Origin: Vigna angularis
Lineage: Eukaryota; Streptophyta; Magnoliopsida; Fabales; Fabaceae
Assembly (NCBI RefSeq): GCF_016808095.1
Contig: NC_068973.1
Coordinates: 16,426,501 to 16,490,500 of the forward strand
Direction: 5' to 3'
DNA length: 64,000 nt
Numbering within the stretch: position 1 is the stretch's first letter; every line of letters starts with the position of its first letter. Of this stretch, positions 24,892-36,904 are shown piece after piece. The notes under the pieces were generated by a model, which was not told the DNA's origin, ran no database searches, and saw only the letters and a list, made by a program, of their open reading frames with translations. Made by a program: the position numbers and the translations under genes.

Positions 24892-27720
24892 ACTGTCATG
24901 TTGATGGATAGAATCTGGTATGAAAACTAGTAGACAAAGTGGTTTGCGTGAAAATGGTAGAATTTACACTGGTAAAGTTAAAACAAAACCTCACAGCAGT
25001 TTTGGTGTCTCTTTGGTGTGAAAAAAGCACAACTACTTTTGCATGAACAAAACTTCGTAAATTTTCAACCCCAACAATATGAATACAAATATAACCCTTT
25101 TCTTTTTCTTACCCACACTTCACAAAGTCAAACTGACTGTCACTGCCAGAATGTTTATTGATTAATTACATTGCTTCGCTATACATTGTCCTTACCTCTT
25201 TTCACGAACTTCATCTTTTCACTGTTTGTATATGTATCATTTTAGTCTACATCTTAATATTCAATATCCTAAATTATACTCTCTCTTTCTTATTTTATTT
25301 TTAAGGTTCATCATAATCATTCACTTCAAAGAATTCATTTTAATATTTTAATTGTTAAATTTGATTAGTATAGTACTTCGAAGATTCTGATGAACTTGTA
25401 ATTATAAAACACAGTTGATGTTTGAACCAGAAATAGTTAAAAACATTCAAATGAATAATTAAAATCTTATATCAAACTCTTGTGCCAGTATTTGCTAGAC
25501 ACATTTCCATGCCATCTTTACTATGTTTAAGATTGTTTCTTATTTTACTTTTCGTACTTTTCTTATTAGTGAACATACTAAGAAGTCTTATCAGTCAAAA
25601 AATAGGTTAAAATTATGTAAATAGAACTATCTTTATTACACTAAATTAGTCCAAATTTAAAAGATAAAGAACTAAATAAGGTTTAACTTGCCCTGTATAA
25701 AAATGCTCATCATGTAAGATTATAGTGTATAACTACTTACTCTAAAAAACATGTTCAAAGCAAGTTCTTTCCCTGAAAGTGAGTTGAAATTGTCTCTACA
25801 GAAAGCCAAACATATCATCAATAGAATAACATATAAAGAAATATTAATTAGTTGATTGGTGAAATGAGCAAGAAAAGAAACTTTCAAAGACACAAATAAG
25901 CCAACTTTTGGATGCTAAGGTAAGAGATGGCAATAAATTGGACTTACAGGAGGAATTAATGAGCATCTGCTTCAACTTGTTTTAACGAATTTAAAGCACA
26001 GTAGCATGGTAGTATTAGTGAGATCTAGAAAACGTATATATTGTGTCAAAGTCATGTAATAATTTTCCTTACCATATTGTTGCAGTACTTATTTTGGTTC
26101 TAGGGACTCGGTAGAGTGTGCAGGTTGAAAATGTTGCTAATTTGATGGAGGCCTGCTTCATCTGCCACTCCATTCTGTGTGACTACGAGGTTCCTTGTGA
26201 TTCCACCACCACCATTTTTTGTTTTATTTTATTATTTTTTGTCCTAGGGAGCACCACCAAAGTTAATGCAATTTACTATATGAGTTGTTTCTACATTTAT
26301 AGTGGTCCACTGCATCACATGAGCCTGTCCATTACTTTTCTTCTTCCTGCAAAAATTGTGAAACCAAATAGCTTTGGTTGGTTAAGAGAAAAATATGAGT
26401 ACAAGAGCACATGAGATTAAAACAACTTTAGTTATGGGGACATATCAAGTTTCCGTAAGGGAGAGTAGTTGCTGCAACTTAAAGAGTATTATGAAGATGG
26501 TGATGATGCAATGCAATTACTACTGGGAGCTCATAATATGCTGAATAAGACAACGAATGCAATTGTTCACGGAAGTGTCTTTGGGTTGGGTCTACCACCC
26601 AAGCGTCAACCAAATATTCAGATACTAAAGTATCATCGTCATATACTCTTACCAACTACGATTAAAATTTAAAGTCTCCGTATATTTATACAAGCTAACA
26701 TACAAATTATTTTATTATTCAAACTAAAGTGAAAAATATTTTTTTTCTAATTAAAATTTCAATGATGTTTATAGAAACTAAAAACAAAAGTAATTTTTTT
26801 TATAAAGACTAAAACAAACAAATGATGTATATACCAAAGATTGAAATAAAAGCAATATATTAAAGTACTACAGTGAAGTTAATTGATATTGTTGGATATA
26901 TTTTAAAATAATTTTTGTTTACTGAAATAATTCATTTAAGAAATGGTTAATTATATTTATTAAGATAGAAAGAAAGAAAATTTTATTATATATATATATA
27001 AAATAGCAAAACATACTAATAAACTAAATTGATCACGACACATAATAATTGGTTATATATAATATCTAGAATATTTAATTATATTTGGTTCTAATATTTT
27101 CTTAAATTATTGCTAATGAAACAATTCAAGACAATAGTAAGGACATTTGTGAATATACCATTATTTAATGCTTAATTTTGACATGAATGAGAGTTAAAAA
27201 TTATTTTTGAACAAATTCACGAGGAAATCAATATTTTTTATGTTTGAACCTTTCATGGTGAGAGGGTGAAAAGAATTTGTTATCCCAAAAGATAACAGTC
27301 ATGTCATTTGAAACTTTAAATGTTAAGTAATCATTGTAATCAAATGACTTCATTGGCCATTGAAGATATATAAAGCATGGTATTTTGATTTTGTTGAAGG
27401 CTTTGACACACTGTCATTGGCCATTAATAAATAAAGAATAATCATATGTATACTCTCTCAAATAACTTAAGAATGTATTGTTGAAATGTAATTATTGTAA
27501 ACTTCAATATTTTGCAACAATAACAACAAGTAAGGCCTTACAAAAGTTTAGTCACTCGTCAGGAAGTGTTTGAGAAATCAAATACAACTTGTTGTGTGTA
27601 GTCTTTGGTAACTAATCAAGCTTTGTATTTGTCAACTAAGTCATTAACATTGTATTTCAACTTAAAAACTCATGTGTACCATATGCAATGTTTGCCTTTT
27701 TGTAAAGGGACTAGAGATTG
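24892..27720. other. Intergenic, AT-rich; no supported gene
   Basis: Upstream region of FAAH followed by AT-rich sequence. Two plus-strand open frames (26,118-26,414 and 26,469-26,672) have somewhat protein-like composition in short stretches. I recognise no family and see no gene structure. (TA)n is present near 26,990. Confidence 0.4.
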
Positions 27721-28899
27721 ATAAGTGTTTATATACCCTCAAATCCACATCAAAATATACATTTATCATGCTTGATTTGATTGTATTTGATAAGAAAATA
27801 ACCCTTTTAGCTTAAATTGTAAAATGAGGTATAAAGAACTGAGTTATATGAAATATGATATTATATTGCAGTTTTGCATCAAAATGTAAAGGAAATGACA
27901 AAAAGGTAGCGGAGTCGTAGAAATTAGTGTTGAGCCATAGAAATTGATGTTGAGCCATAAAAGAAAAGTAGATAAAGAGACATAATTTGCATCACTAGCT
28001 GAGAATATAAAATCATATCTAAGACCAAGGAGAAAACCTTTTATGCAAAGAAATTTGAAGCATCAAAGCATGGAGCTAAGCCAAGAAGAAAACCCACACA
28101 TGAAGAAACCCTAGTGGCTAAGCACAAAAGATGGGGTTAATCACTGACCAAAATTTTCTATAAAAGCAAGGATTTGCTTCTGAGTTATTCATTCAGAAAT
28201 AGTTAGACTTAGTCATTCTCTTCTTTATAACTTGTAGATTACCAATAGAACAGCCATAAGGAGGTTTTTCAACTGTTAGAGTCTAGATTCATATCATCAC
28301 GAGTGGCTGAATCTTCTTTTAAGATGTTTGATGTAATTAACTAAGATTCTATATACTGTTATATCTTAAAATGTTTATTCATCTTTGATCTTATAGCTTG
28401 TTGTTTAGTTTATATTTATTGCTTGAATGAACTGATAATTCATTTCATCTTACTAGTTTGGATTGAGTTAGAGAACTAATCTTAAATCACGGTCCAATCA
28501 AACCATCACATTCTTGTTAGAGGCTCCTACAAGATCTAGAGGGTGTGTTCGGTGAGAAAGTCTTACACAGTAAAGCAAGGATTTATTATGCCAAGGGTAG
28601 AGGAATCACACTAGGGTATGAAATCTTTAGGTTCTAGTGATTGAAGAATGAACTTAGATCTACAAGTAAGAGTAGTCTTAGGACATAAGAGCAAAAGATG
28701 CAATAAGCATGATAAGATCGACAATAGTACAATAAATGAAAGGGAAATAAATTTCAACCTCTTTACTTAATCAATATTCGAATTACCACAACTTGTTTAC
28801 TTTTAACAACCAAACTTTTGCTATTGTTTTATTAAAATCTAGAGATAAATTATGAGTATTCTTGATAAATCTCTATAGATACGATACTTAAGATGCTAT
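27721..28899. repeat. LTR-like retrotransposon sequence interrupted by a TRIM
   Basis: Begins TGATAAGTGTTTATATACCC and contains text typical of long plant gypsy LTRs (TTTGATGTAATTAACTAAG; AGATACGATACTTAAG near its end). The LTR-like text seems to resume at about 29,549 after the TRIM (CACCAGTGCACTTGC). No internal genes are seen. Confidence 0.4.
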
Positions 28900-29548
28900 T
28901 GTTCGGTACAAAAAAAGTCACACGTCAGATAAAATAAGAGATAGACATGGGTTTATATACACATAAGATACCTTCATTGGTAAGAGGCCTTTTGGAGTGG
29001 TACCAAAAGCAAATCCGTGAGGGCTTCACCCAAAGCGGATAATATCTTACCAGTGTGGAGATCTATGTGTATATGTGTGTGTGGTGAACCTTCCTACAAA
29101 TGGTATCAGAGCCCATGAATCAGGTGTGGTGATCGAGCTCAGTTGACTACGTCCCTCCATGATAATGTGAAAGTGAAGCCTGACAGGTGGCCAGATGTAT
29201 CATGAGAGGTGGAGAGCAAGAGATGCTCAATGTTGTGACCATGGATCGTGAAAGAGAGTGTTGACCATGGTGTACTCGAGGACAAGAAAAGACTTCCGTT
29301 GTAGGGGAGGTAGAGGTGGAGAACCATAGTCCTTTATTTGAGGGGAGGATGTTGGGTACAAACAAAGTCCCACATCGGATAAAATAAGAGATAGACATGG
29401 GTTTATATACACATAAGATACCTACATTGGTAAGAGGCTTTTTGGAGTGGTACCAAAAGCAAATCCGTGAGGGCTTGACCCAAAGCGGACAATATCTTAC
29501 CAGTGTGGAGATCTATGTGTATATGTGTGTGTGGTGAACCTCCCTACA
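28900..29548 (+). mobile_element. TRIM element 1 (649 bp, two 199-bp LTRs)
   Basis: Terminal-repeat retrotransposon in miniature. The 5' LTR is 28,900-29,098 and the 3' LTR 29,350-29,548; both start TGTT, end CTACA and differ at about 10 of 199 positions. The primer binding site TGGTATCAGAGCC (29,101-29,113) matches initiator tRNA-Met and follows the 5' LTR. A purine tract (GAGGGGAGGA) precedes the 3' LTR. The 251-bp interior codes for nothing, so it depends on other elements to move. No target duplication is visible (GCTAT versus ACTAC). Confidence 0.85.
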
Positions 29549-29851
29549 ACTACTACACACCAGTGCACTTGCTGGAAGTGATTGTAGAAATATGTCATCA
29601 GAGACCAAGTGTCATTATCTTTCAAAGCCTTAATTTATTTAGTCATCACATTTCTTCATTTAGGGTAAGAAACAACTTGAATTGAAAAAATAACGCGTTT
29701 TCTCTCTGCTACTGACTTTTGTTTAGGTCTCTCATCACAAGAAAGTTGATAAAACTACTTAAGAATCACGAAGAGAAAGCTATTTTGCATTGTTAAACTT
29801 GAAACACTTAATCTTGATCCTAATATGAGTTTGAACCATTTGAAAAAGAGG

Positions 29852-29925
<74 letters not shown>

Positions 29926-30430
29926 GTAGCTTCAAATTTATGTTAGAAAAATATCCAAGCAAAACAATTATAATCATCCACCAAGATCAAGAAAAAATGT
30001 TTGTTATCATAAGTAGCCTTACCATAAGGCTCTAAATTGTTAAGAGAAGATCGTTTAAGCAAACCTTATTTTGAAATTTAACAAAATGTATAAACGAAAT
30101 AGTGTTCAATCGTCTAGGATAAAAGATAACAAGCGTTAAACGCTACACCTTAGGCACCGTAAATGATATAAGAACTTCTAACTTGAATAGAGTCTACCGA
30201 TGTTTGACCGTCTAGGATAAACACTAAACACTATAAGAAATTATAAGAGAGCATCTAATATGAGTAATGTCTAACGAAAGTTTAGATCAACATTAAACGC
30301 TATAACTTAAATATTCTAAATGACATAAGGTTACTCAAATAGACAACGCTAAATGATCGTACATGTATTACGCCTAAACGCTTAGGATCGTCTAACTCTT
30401 TTGTTAAAATAGAATGACTTAGTTTCTCAC
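29549..30430. other. Intergenic, with a long (AT)n tract
   Basis: No gene. (AT)n runs without a break from 29,854 to 29,922. 30,050-30,420 has repeated variants of CGTCTAGGATAAA and TAAACGCTA, probably retroelement debris. Confidence 0.4.
29854..29922. repeat. (AT)n microsatellite, ~69 bp
   Basis: Uninterrupted alternating A/T. The minus-strand open frame that crosses it (poly Tyr-Ile) is an artefact. Confidence 0.95.
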
Positions 30431-30437
30431 ACCAAGA

Positions 30438-31140
30438 GGGGGGGGGGGGGGGGGGGGGGGGGTGAATTGGTGAAGTGTAAAAATATAAGCTTTCAAAATC
30501 TATTTCACAAAATAAGATGCTTTTACACTTTTCTTGAATAACAAGTTAAAAGATATGCAATGCATTAGTAAACTTAATCAAATATACTGACAACTTAATC
30601 GACTTAATAAAAGAGTGTAGGGATTAGAGAATTCAAATGCTGATTTTTATACTGGTTCGGCCAACCTGCCTACATCCAGTGTCCTTCCAACCACGGGAAG
30701 CAAATGCACTATAAAGATCAAGGTTTTCACAACAATATTTTTACAGAGACCTCACGTCAAAAGTGTAAAACACCTCTCTAACCCTCTAATCTAAATATAG
30801 GCAACAAACAAACCAGACCAGCAGCAAAAACACCCTCTTCTATTGTCTATCTCTTTGAGGCACCCTCAAAGTCAAGAAAACAATTCTTCTTCCTACAAAC
30901 ACCGTAGGGAATCCAAGCCAATCTTCAAAGATTGCAAATCCTGATAGCGTAGAATACACCCAATTGTTCAGATTGATCAGACGTTCAAATCAACAAGCCT
31001 TGCTTCTCAAGAAACCACAAGTCTTTGATCACCACGGTCAATATTGGTTCTTGGAGCTTTTCCTTTCTCTGTAAGATCACACAGTGTTCTGTAAAAGATA
31101 AGAAAGTGTCAAATGCACAAAAGTTCTTACAGAATTCAAA
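30438..31140. repeat. Copia-like (SIRE/Maximus-type) fragment starting at a 25-nt G run
   Basis: CACACCAAGA is followed by 25 consecutive G (30,438-30,462) and then TGAATTGGTGAAGTG. That junction is typical next to the LTRs of SIRE/Maximus Copia elements in legumes. Downstream text (ACTGGTTCGGCCAACCTGCC, then CATCCAGTG) is the same kind of LTR-proximal sequence. No domains of pol are present. Confidence 0.45.
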
Positions 31141-31670
31141 TCAACATCAATTTATAGTAATACACACATCAAACACATTTTAATCGATTTAGCTACTAAT
31201 GTTGTCGAATACATCTTGTAGTTATAACAGACTAAGATGAAATGTAGTTGAATACATCTTGCCTGTCCTTTTCGTACACATAACACAATTTCTCTACCAA
31301 GATGCAATGTAGCTTCTATCTCTCTACAATAAAGGTTACACATATAGAAGAAAGTTAAAGCATTGAGTAACATATCTTTTTTGAAGAAGTTTATATAAAG
31401 AGGACTGCATGAAGAGAAGACAACAACAAGAATTATCTTATTGTAATATGCTCATGCTACCTTTCTTTAAGCTCTGTCTCTTAGACTTGTCTTTCAAAAG
31501 AAAAGTTCTTTTACAAGTTTTCATAATATCATTATATTTGAGTTCAAATCCTCTCGAAGAGAGTTATTCATTTTGTTCCGTGTTTTTTTCCAGAGGTGAA
31601 GTAAAGTAAAACACTCTTAAAGATTAACTCAATGAAGTTAGACCATCTAGTCATATAGACTAGTGATACC
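31141..31670. other. Non-coding; flank of TRIM element 2
   Basis: No gene seen. The last ~70 bp (GACCATCTAGTCATATAGAC) seems to belong to the repeat into which TRIM 2 inserted. Confidence 0.35.
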
Positions 31671-32279
31671 TGTTAGGTCTATCAAGGAGGAGGTTCATCG
31701 GGGAGACACAATACCAAATGAGATATGAGTCTAACCATATAAGGGATTGACACCACTCTCTACCCAAAACCTTAAGGCATGGGTTAATGGCTCTTTCACC
31801 TTTATATATTACTCTGCTTTCTCATTTCTATCCAATGTGAGACTTGGACTCAAACTTGAACTCCCAACAATCTCCCCCTCAAGGGTGAGTCCTTTCCACA
31901 TAGGTACACTCCCCCTCTAGCGGAAGCATTCCTAACCAACCACAACCACGAGTAGCCCTTTCCAACTGCCGTTCATCTTAACGGGACTTGCTTACCTAAA
32001 TACCCTTTGCCAGGAAGACTTTCAGTATATGGACCATTACACTCGTCTGAGCCGGTCACCAAGACAAACCTTCAGAAACTGTTGAATCTATCGAGGAGGA
32101 GGTTCACCGAGGAGACACAAATACCAATGAGATCTGAGCCCAACCATATAACGGATTGACACCACAATCTCTACCTAAAACCTTCAGGCAATGGGTTAAT
32201 GGGTCTTTCACCTTTATATATTGCTTTACTTTCTCATTTCTATACAATGTGGGACTTGGACTCACTTGGATTTCCAACA
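31671..32279 (-). mobile_element. TRIM element 2 (609 bp) with perfect 5-bp target duplication
   Basis: Two ~200-bp LTRs (31,671-31,869 and 32,080-32,279) both start TGTT and end CCAACA. The 5 bp outside each end is ATACC (31,666-31,670 and 32,280-32,284), a clean target duplication. Next to the left LTR the interior reads TCTCCCCCTCAAGGG, the complement of a polypurine tract, so the element points left. The primer binding site at the right is degenerate. The LTRs show many substitutions and small indels, so it is older than the big Ty3 element. Confidence 0.88.
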
Positions 32280-32640
32280 ATACCAAGAATGGTTATACTC
32301 GTCTAACTAGTGGGTTAATTATAAACTAGAAGTGGTTAAACTCATTGAAATATTTTTGAAAGATTTGAAAAACCGTTTAGGAGTGCCTAAAGGAGAACTG
32401 GACGTAGCTCAGTTGTGAGCGAACTAGTGCAAAAAAAAGTGACTTATTGCTTTTGTTCCTTAAAGGTCTTCCACTAAATGTTGTTTTATAAACTCAAGTG
32501 TTTAACAATTACTGCAGACTGTCTTACCCATTGCAAAGAAAATTATACACTGATTTGCGAAAAGTTCAAAACTCTATTCAACCCCCCTTCCCTCGCCCTT
32601 TCTAGAGTTTCCTTTGTTTCAAAAATGTCACAATGTAGTA
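32280..32640. repeat. Copia-like LTR-proximal fragment
   Basis: Contains AACTGGACGTAGCTCAG...GCGAACTAGTGC and ends CTATTCAACCCCCCTTCCC. The latter is the reverse complement of the GGGGGGTTGAATAG junctions seen at 9,630 and 36,930. TRIM 2 therefore inserted in a Copia-type repeat. Confidence 0.45.
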
Positions 32641-34400
32641 CATCAAACAATAGTTAAGACATATTATTTAGTGAACTAAGAGATAATCTTCTAAACTTAG
32701 CAAGAGAACAAATTTGACAATTAGAAGTGAAAAACCATATAGAATATCAAAATGAATGTCATTACTCAAAAGTAGGATTTTATTTTAAACATAACCAAGT
32801 CTTAAATGTCAAATACATGCATTCTTACAAGAATAAGTATTTCGAAAAACACTATTTTACTAGTTTAATAGGAAACAAAATTACAATTATTTTGTGAAAA
32901 AAACAAATGATACAACACCTGCAATCCTCAAATAAGATTACCACTTATAATCTTCTTGGAGTGAAACATCTCTTGGATAAAAAAATTAGTATTAACACCT
33001 TAATCAATGGTTCATCTACCTTTAAACAAAATATTGATATAAATAAGGGAAAAATTAAGTCATTGAAAAAATGACTAGCATAAAAAGTAAACATAATCAT
33101 AATATTAAGATGAGTCAACCATGAGTTTTTATCCATAACATTCATGAGAAAAAATAAAAATTAAGATGTCTTTATTTTAATAATTTTTAAAGGTGATAAC
33201 TATATATAACAAAACATACCAACAAGTTCGGTAAAAAAAATATAATAACTAATGATATATAATACCTATAAAATTTAATTTTAATAATTTTTAACAATAA
33301 CATAATTTTTAACCTTTTTCATCTTATTCTATTATCATAATACATATTATCATGGAAAAATATTATATAAGAATCTAAATATATATTTTCTACATGGACT
33401 AAATTGAATTGTGCAACTTTTTTTTTTGTAAAAATAATACATTTTGAAAATAGAATGAAAATTTTTAATTTACGATACATATTCAAACTTCTTATTCTTT
33501 TCTTATATTGTGAAAAAGAAACAAGTTGTTCACATTGTAAAGTGATAGCCTTCATCCAGTTGCTCCTTGCATGGATGATGAAGTGTCTTAGGTTGGATGA
33601 TGAAGTGTCTTGGATTGGTAGAAGCATGAAGATAGAAAGAGAAGATGGGTAGTGGTTTGATGTTAAGAAGTTTTTCTAGAGAGAGAGGTAAGGACAACTC
33701 CTAAGAGATGAAGGAAACTAGAAAAAGAAGACTAACCTAGGGTGACTTCAAGACAAGTAAGATGCACAAATTTGACAACATTTAATTACTAAACTCAAAG
33801 TGATTTTTATAAAGATGTAGTAATTAGGGAATAAGGCGGGTTTGATATTTGAGTGTTATTGTTTGGTAATTGGTGTTTAATATTTAGGTGTTTCTTAGAA
33901 TTATAATTGTTATGTTAATTATTTAATTTTATTATTGATAAAGCGCAACACATTATTGGTAAGTTATTAAATTTGTGATTTGTTTGTGGGTGATATTACC
34001 AATGTGATGTGTTGGTTTGTTGGTAGGAATGTTGTTTACGAAGGAATGAATGTGGGCTCAATGCCTAGGAAAAAGATTTTATGAGAACCTTATATATTTT
34101 AATTATATTTTTGGCCTAGGAGTAAAAGGGTATTTTTACCTTTATTAAATGGTGAAGAAATTAAGTTAGGGAGTGTAGAAAGTAAAAGAAGGAAAATAAA
34201 ATCTAGAGAAAAATGAAAGGGTTACGTAGATTTTGCGAAGATTTAGTAGTTGTTAATATTTTGAAAAGTAGTTGAGAGAAAATAAGAAAGGAAATCTTGA
34301 TGGTTTTTAAAGATTAAGAGAGAGATCTTATTTTTAACAAAAAAGATAGAGATAGAGTAAAAAAAGATAAAAAGAAGAGGAAAAGGGTTTGGATATTGTT
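32641..34400. other. AT-rich intergenic; no supported gene
   Basis: Overlapping open frames on both strands at 33,319-33,652 are AT-driven. A purine-rich stretch at 34,150-34,440 may be retroelement untranslated sequence. Confidence 0.4.
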
Positions 34401-35056
34401 ACTCAAGAGCTAAAAATGAAAAAAGAGAGAGATATGGAGAAACATATACTGATGAAGCCCTGGAAATCAATGCTTTTGGTGGAACATCTGAGGATGATAC
34501 TGATGATGTGCAAGACTAAACAAAAAAGGAGTTTATTGAAATCTCAGACTCAAAATAGGAACTAGAGTCTAGATTAAGCTCTGTTTTGTTTTTGATGGGA
34601 TAATTGTAAATTTGGCCATAAGGCCTTTATCTTTTGAACTATGATACCTTGTTCTATTTTGATCTTTATTTTGGTTGTATGACATATTGCTTTTGATTTC
34701 ATATCCAGTGCTTATGAATGTTTGGATGATTGGATGAAATCTGATTGTGAATGATTGATTGATAATGAATTATATGAATGCAATTTGATATATTTAACTA
34801 TCATATTCTTCATTGCACATTCATACTCATTTGATATTACAATTGCATCACAACTATTGATTATTACTAGACTAACACTCAACATTGATCTTGAAAGGTT
34901 TAATGATCATATCTGTGTATTTGAACACATTCGCAAAATTTAACCGATTACACAAATCTGTAATCCATTAGAATTCGCTCAGTAGAGAGCTTAATCGGTT
35001 AGCTTCATAACCTAATCGATTAAAAATCGCTTCATTGGTTTATATGTTTATATTTG

Positions 35057-35145
<89 letters not shown>

Positions 35146-35715
35146 TTAACATGTTCAAACTGTTACTTCATACATGTTTAGCATCAAGTGTTGCATATTA
35201 TTCAAAAATATTTTGAAAATCATTACATATGCTTCATTTTGCAAATTGCACCAACTGTTGCAGAATTAGTTACTCTGATACATTCATTCTACTGTTGTAT
35301 AAGATAATATCATGCATTTATCATACAATTATACTCTGAGCTTCATATATGTTGCATATTTATATTGAGTATTTTGCAAATGGCATATCATGCATCATGA
35401 TACACTATGTTAAACTCAGTATATACTTCGATCTGTATATATCTTTATACTGCCATACTATGTTCATCTGATATTTGAGCTCTGATTTAAACTGGTACAA
35501 ATCTCATAATTGCTCATACTATTTAAAGTGTTACATTGCATTATGATAGGGGGAGCATCACAATCTTCAAACGGTCTGTAAGAACTTATTTTGATGTATC
35601 TCTTAATGCATTTTGTTTCCATGTTACTTGTATTGCCATTTTTTGCTAATGCTCAAAGGGAAAGAAGTAACTGGAAAACAATTTCTTGTTGTGCATAATA
35701 AAAAAAGGGGGAGAT
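34401..35715 (+). other. Remains of a Copia-like element interior, with (TA)n
   Basis: No intact protein domain. The 3' end ends AAAAAAAGGGGGAGATTG (35,700-35,717), the characteristic polypurine tract and 3' LTR border of SIRE-type Copia elements. 34,940-35,030 contains ACCGATTACAC and CTAATCGATTAAA, similar in type to the palindromes in the 283-bp satellite. Confidence 0.45.
35060..35143. repeat. (TA)n microsatellite, ~84 bp
   Basis: About 42 uninterrupted TA units. Confidence 0.95.
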
Positions 35716-36581
35716 TGTTGATAGGGGTAGCTATGTAGCTAAACACATATCTCACATATGTGTTTTTGATGATGACAACATGAATAATGAATCATTGATT
35801 GAAACTCTTTGCACATTGACTATCTGCATGAATTAATTGATTACACAGTTTGCATAATCTGTTAAATTTATCATATATCAGTATATGCTTAACAGAGGCA
35901 AAACACCAAGTATGCATGCACATGTTCGCTGAGTGCATTGAGGTGTTTTGAATAAAAAAAATTTCAAAATTTGCTTAAGTATGGAACTTAACCGATTACG
36001 TTAATTTTCAAATCGGGTAAAATGCGTTTTGTACGAAAACATTTTCATGAATAGCCATAATTGTCATAACGGTCATATCTTTAGATATTGTGGCTTATGT
36101 GAATTTCTTAATCTACACATTCACGTGTACATTTCCATTTCAATGGTATCTACAATCAAGGTTGATTGTTTCCCTATTGCTGCGGCCAGGAAAAGGACTT
36201 GGTGAAATTTTTTGACTTAGAGTGGGGTATCTCTAAAGGTGACAGAAAGTGGGTGATCTTTTTGGGTTACTATAGTTGATTTGGAGTTAGGAAGGAGAGT
36301 ACATTGAGAAGAGTGATCTTTGTATGTCTTGCTTGTAATAAATCAATCAATATAATGGAATCCTTTCAATCTAAGATTGATTGAAAGAAGACTAGACGTG
36401 GGCGGTTTGGCCGAACTAGTATAAACAACAACGTGAATCTCTCTTTCCCTACACTTATTCTTCAATTTTGTTTAGCATATTGCCATAATATTGTACCTCC
36501 ACCCAAAGTAAAAACATAATCAGTAGTTGATTTTGTGTTATTGAAATCAAAATTCAATTTGCATTAATATATTCTTCAACA
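35716..36581 (+). repeat. Copia-like (SIRE-type) 3' LTR, ~866 bp
   Basis: Starts TGTTGATAGGGG directly at a polypurine tract and ends TTCTTCAACA, giving inverted ends TGTTGA/TCAACA. It includes the phrase GGCGGTTTGGCCGAACTAG common to this LTR group. The right border is less certain than the left. No matching 5' LTR is seen nearby. Confidence 0.55.
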
Positions 36582-36904
36582 ATCTCAAGAAATTTCACTA
36601 ATGAATGTCATAACTAGAAGAATAACAAATAATAACTATATCCCTAGAAGGAAAACCAATACTAGCTAAAGATATCACAAACAATTTTAGTCAATTTATC
36701 GTTAAACAAAACATATGTAGATTCCATAATAGTATTGTAAGAAATTCCACTCACTTAAAAATAAATAATCAAGATTTTTCTTTTCTTATTGCGATGTATA
36801 TTATCCTTTACAAGACACCCCATACTTTGAAATATTTTAAATTTGGTTCTCTTTCCTTCCCTAACTCATAAGAAGTTTTATCAAAATTCTTATTGAAGTA
36901 CCTG
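36582..36904. other. AT-rich, nothing recognised
   Basis: Continuation past the Copia-like LTR; no feature seen. Confidence 0.35.

Noticed and set aside
26118..26672. Two plus-strand open frames, possible small genes
   Set aside because: Short, no recognised domain, no convincing splice partners or conserved motif; left as intergenic.
29780..29977. Open frame of repeated Tyr-Ile codons on the minus strand
   Set aside because: It is simply the (AT)n microsatellite read as protein.
32398..32432. tRNA-like A-box text GTAGCTCAGTTGTGAGCG
   Set aside because: No B box (GGTTCGAATCC) and no cloverleaf follow; the same phrase type is part of Copia LTR-proximal repeats.
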